NCBI RefSeq assembly: GCF_003347495.1 | Contig: NZ_QCXY01000003.1 | Coordinates: 372,001-436,000 of the forward strand | Source: Pleomorphovibrio marinus | Lineage (GTDB): Bacteria; Bacteroidota; Bacteroidia; Cytophagales; Cyclobacteriaceae | Length of the DNA: 64,000 nt | Direction: 5' to 3' | Shown: piece by piece, positions 63,899 to 64,000 of the stretch | How positions within the stretch are numbered: the first letter of the stretch is position 1 | How the letters are laid out: every line of letters starts with the position of its first letter | The notes under the pieces: generated by a model | What the model saw: the letters and a program-made list of their open reading frames with translations, nothing else | Told to the model about the DNA's origin: nothing | The model's database searches: none | Made by a program: the position numbers and the translations under genes

Positions 63899-64000
63899 AT
63901 GGGAAATCGCAGGAAATTTATCAAAGATACAGCCTCCATCGCGGCATTTAGTTTAATTGCTGACTGGGCTTCAGCAGTTCCGGCAACTGACAAGTTGGGT
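63899..64000 (+). CDS. Start of a Tat-exported protein (cut by window edge)
   Basis: The ATG at 63899 gives 34 codons up to the edge: MGNRRKFIKDTASIAAFSLI with a twin-arginine motif (NRRKFIK), followed by a hydrophobic stretch and a probable cleavage region (SAVPATDKLG). In Bacteroidota this type of leader is typical of secreted Gfo/Idh/MocA oxidoreductases and related sugar enzymes, but the enzyme domain is outside the window. Confidence 0.75.
   Translation, partial: MGNRRKFIKDTASIAAFSLIADWASAVPATDKLG

Overview
The window looks like chromosomal DNA of a moderately AT-rich member of the Bacteroidota, most likely Cytophagales and possibly Cyclobacteriaceae (inference from gene families and style, not from a marker search). 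Pointers are a type IX secretion (T9SS) C-terminal signal protein, a TonB-dependent receptor with a carboxypeptidase-regulatory-like N-terminus, a periplasmic propeller/Y_Y_Y sensor, a FISUMP lipoprotein, many SPII lipoproteins, a PUR-type DUF3276 protein, weak Shine-Dalgarno sequences and several TAnnTTTG promoter boxes.

Layout. 1-3.3 kb: an edge-truncated ECF sigma factor, a GxxExxY gene bracketed by two palindromes, a DUF2306 membrane protein and a Uma2 nuclease-like gene. 3.5-12 kb: a histidine-kinase-like sensor that ends after its DHp helices with a partner receiver protein, two NAD(P)-binding reductases divergent from an HxlR regulator, and small stress or unknown proteins. 12.3-14.2 kb: a GH50-like secreted glycosidase. 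14.2-17.2 kb: a gene-poor tract of repeats and decayed coding sequence. 17.2-38.1 kb: the conserved core, with aconitase, acyl-CoA reductase, ferredoxin, DUF3276, AI-2E transporter, ychF, an orphan cas6, S41 protease, a RIC-like hemerythrin protein, ruvX, def, a nitrilase-family amidase, a T9SS cargo protein, murF, a VIT1-like transporter, tRNA-Gly, pgi and an HTTM protein. From tRNA-Ser at 38.65 kb to 64 kb: an accessory region rich in repeats and gene remnants. It holds an AlbA_2 ATP-binding regulator with flanking direct repeats, a broken four-helix-bundle gene, a slippery thioredoxin-like gene, a Crp/Fnr-TonB receptor-dehydrogenase cluster, a flavin monooxygenase, MarR-RDD, a decayed RAYT/REP locus, HxlR-DJ-1-reductase, a CopB copper ATPase, lipoproteins and the start of a Tat-exported protein.

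The recurrent theme is small structured repeats. One modular family, with ends reading TGAAATCGAG and TATAAACANATGAAA, has about ten copies and repeatedly supplies a neighbour's stop codon (TGA) or start codon (ATG). A second palindromic repeat brackets the GxxExxY gene and encodes the C-terminus of the next protein. A third, REP-like type flanks a RAYT transposase remnant. The most unusual single genes are the orphan Cas6-like protein with no CRISPR array in view, the DHp-only sensor, and the GxxExxY/palindrome cassette. Regulatory logic visible in the DNA includes a shared TAC...GTAAGTA motif in front of both HxlR loci, a MarR palindrome, and an FNR-type box placed where the Crp/Fnr protein could activate the adjacent TonB receptor-dehydrogenase pair.
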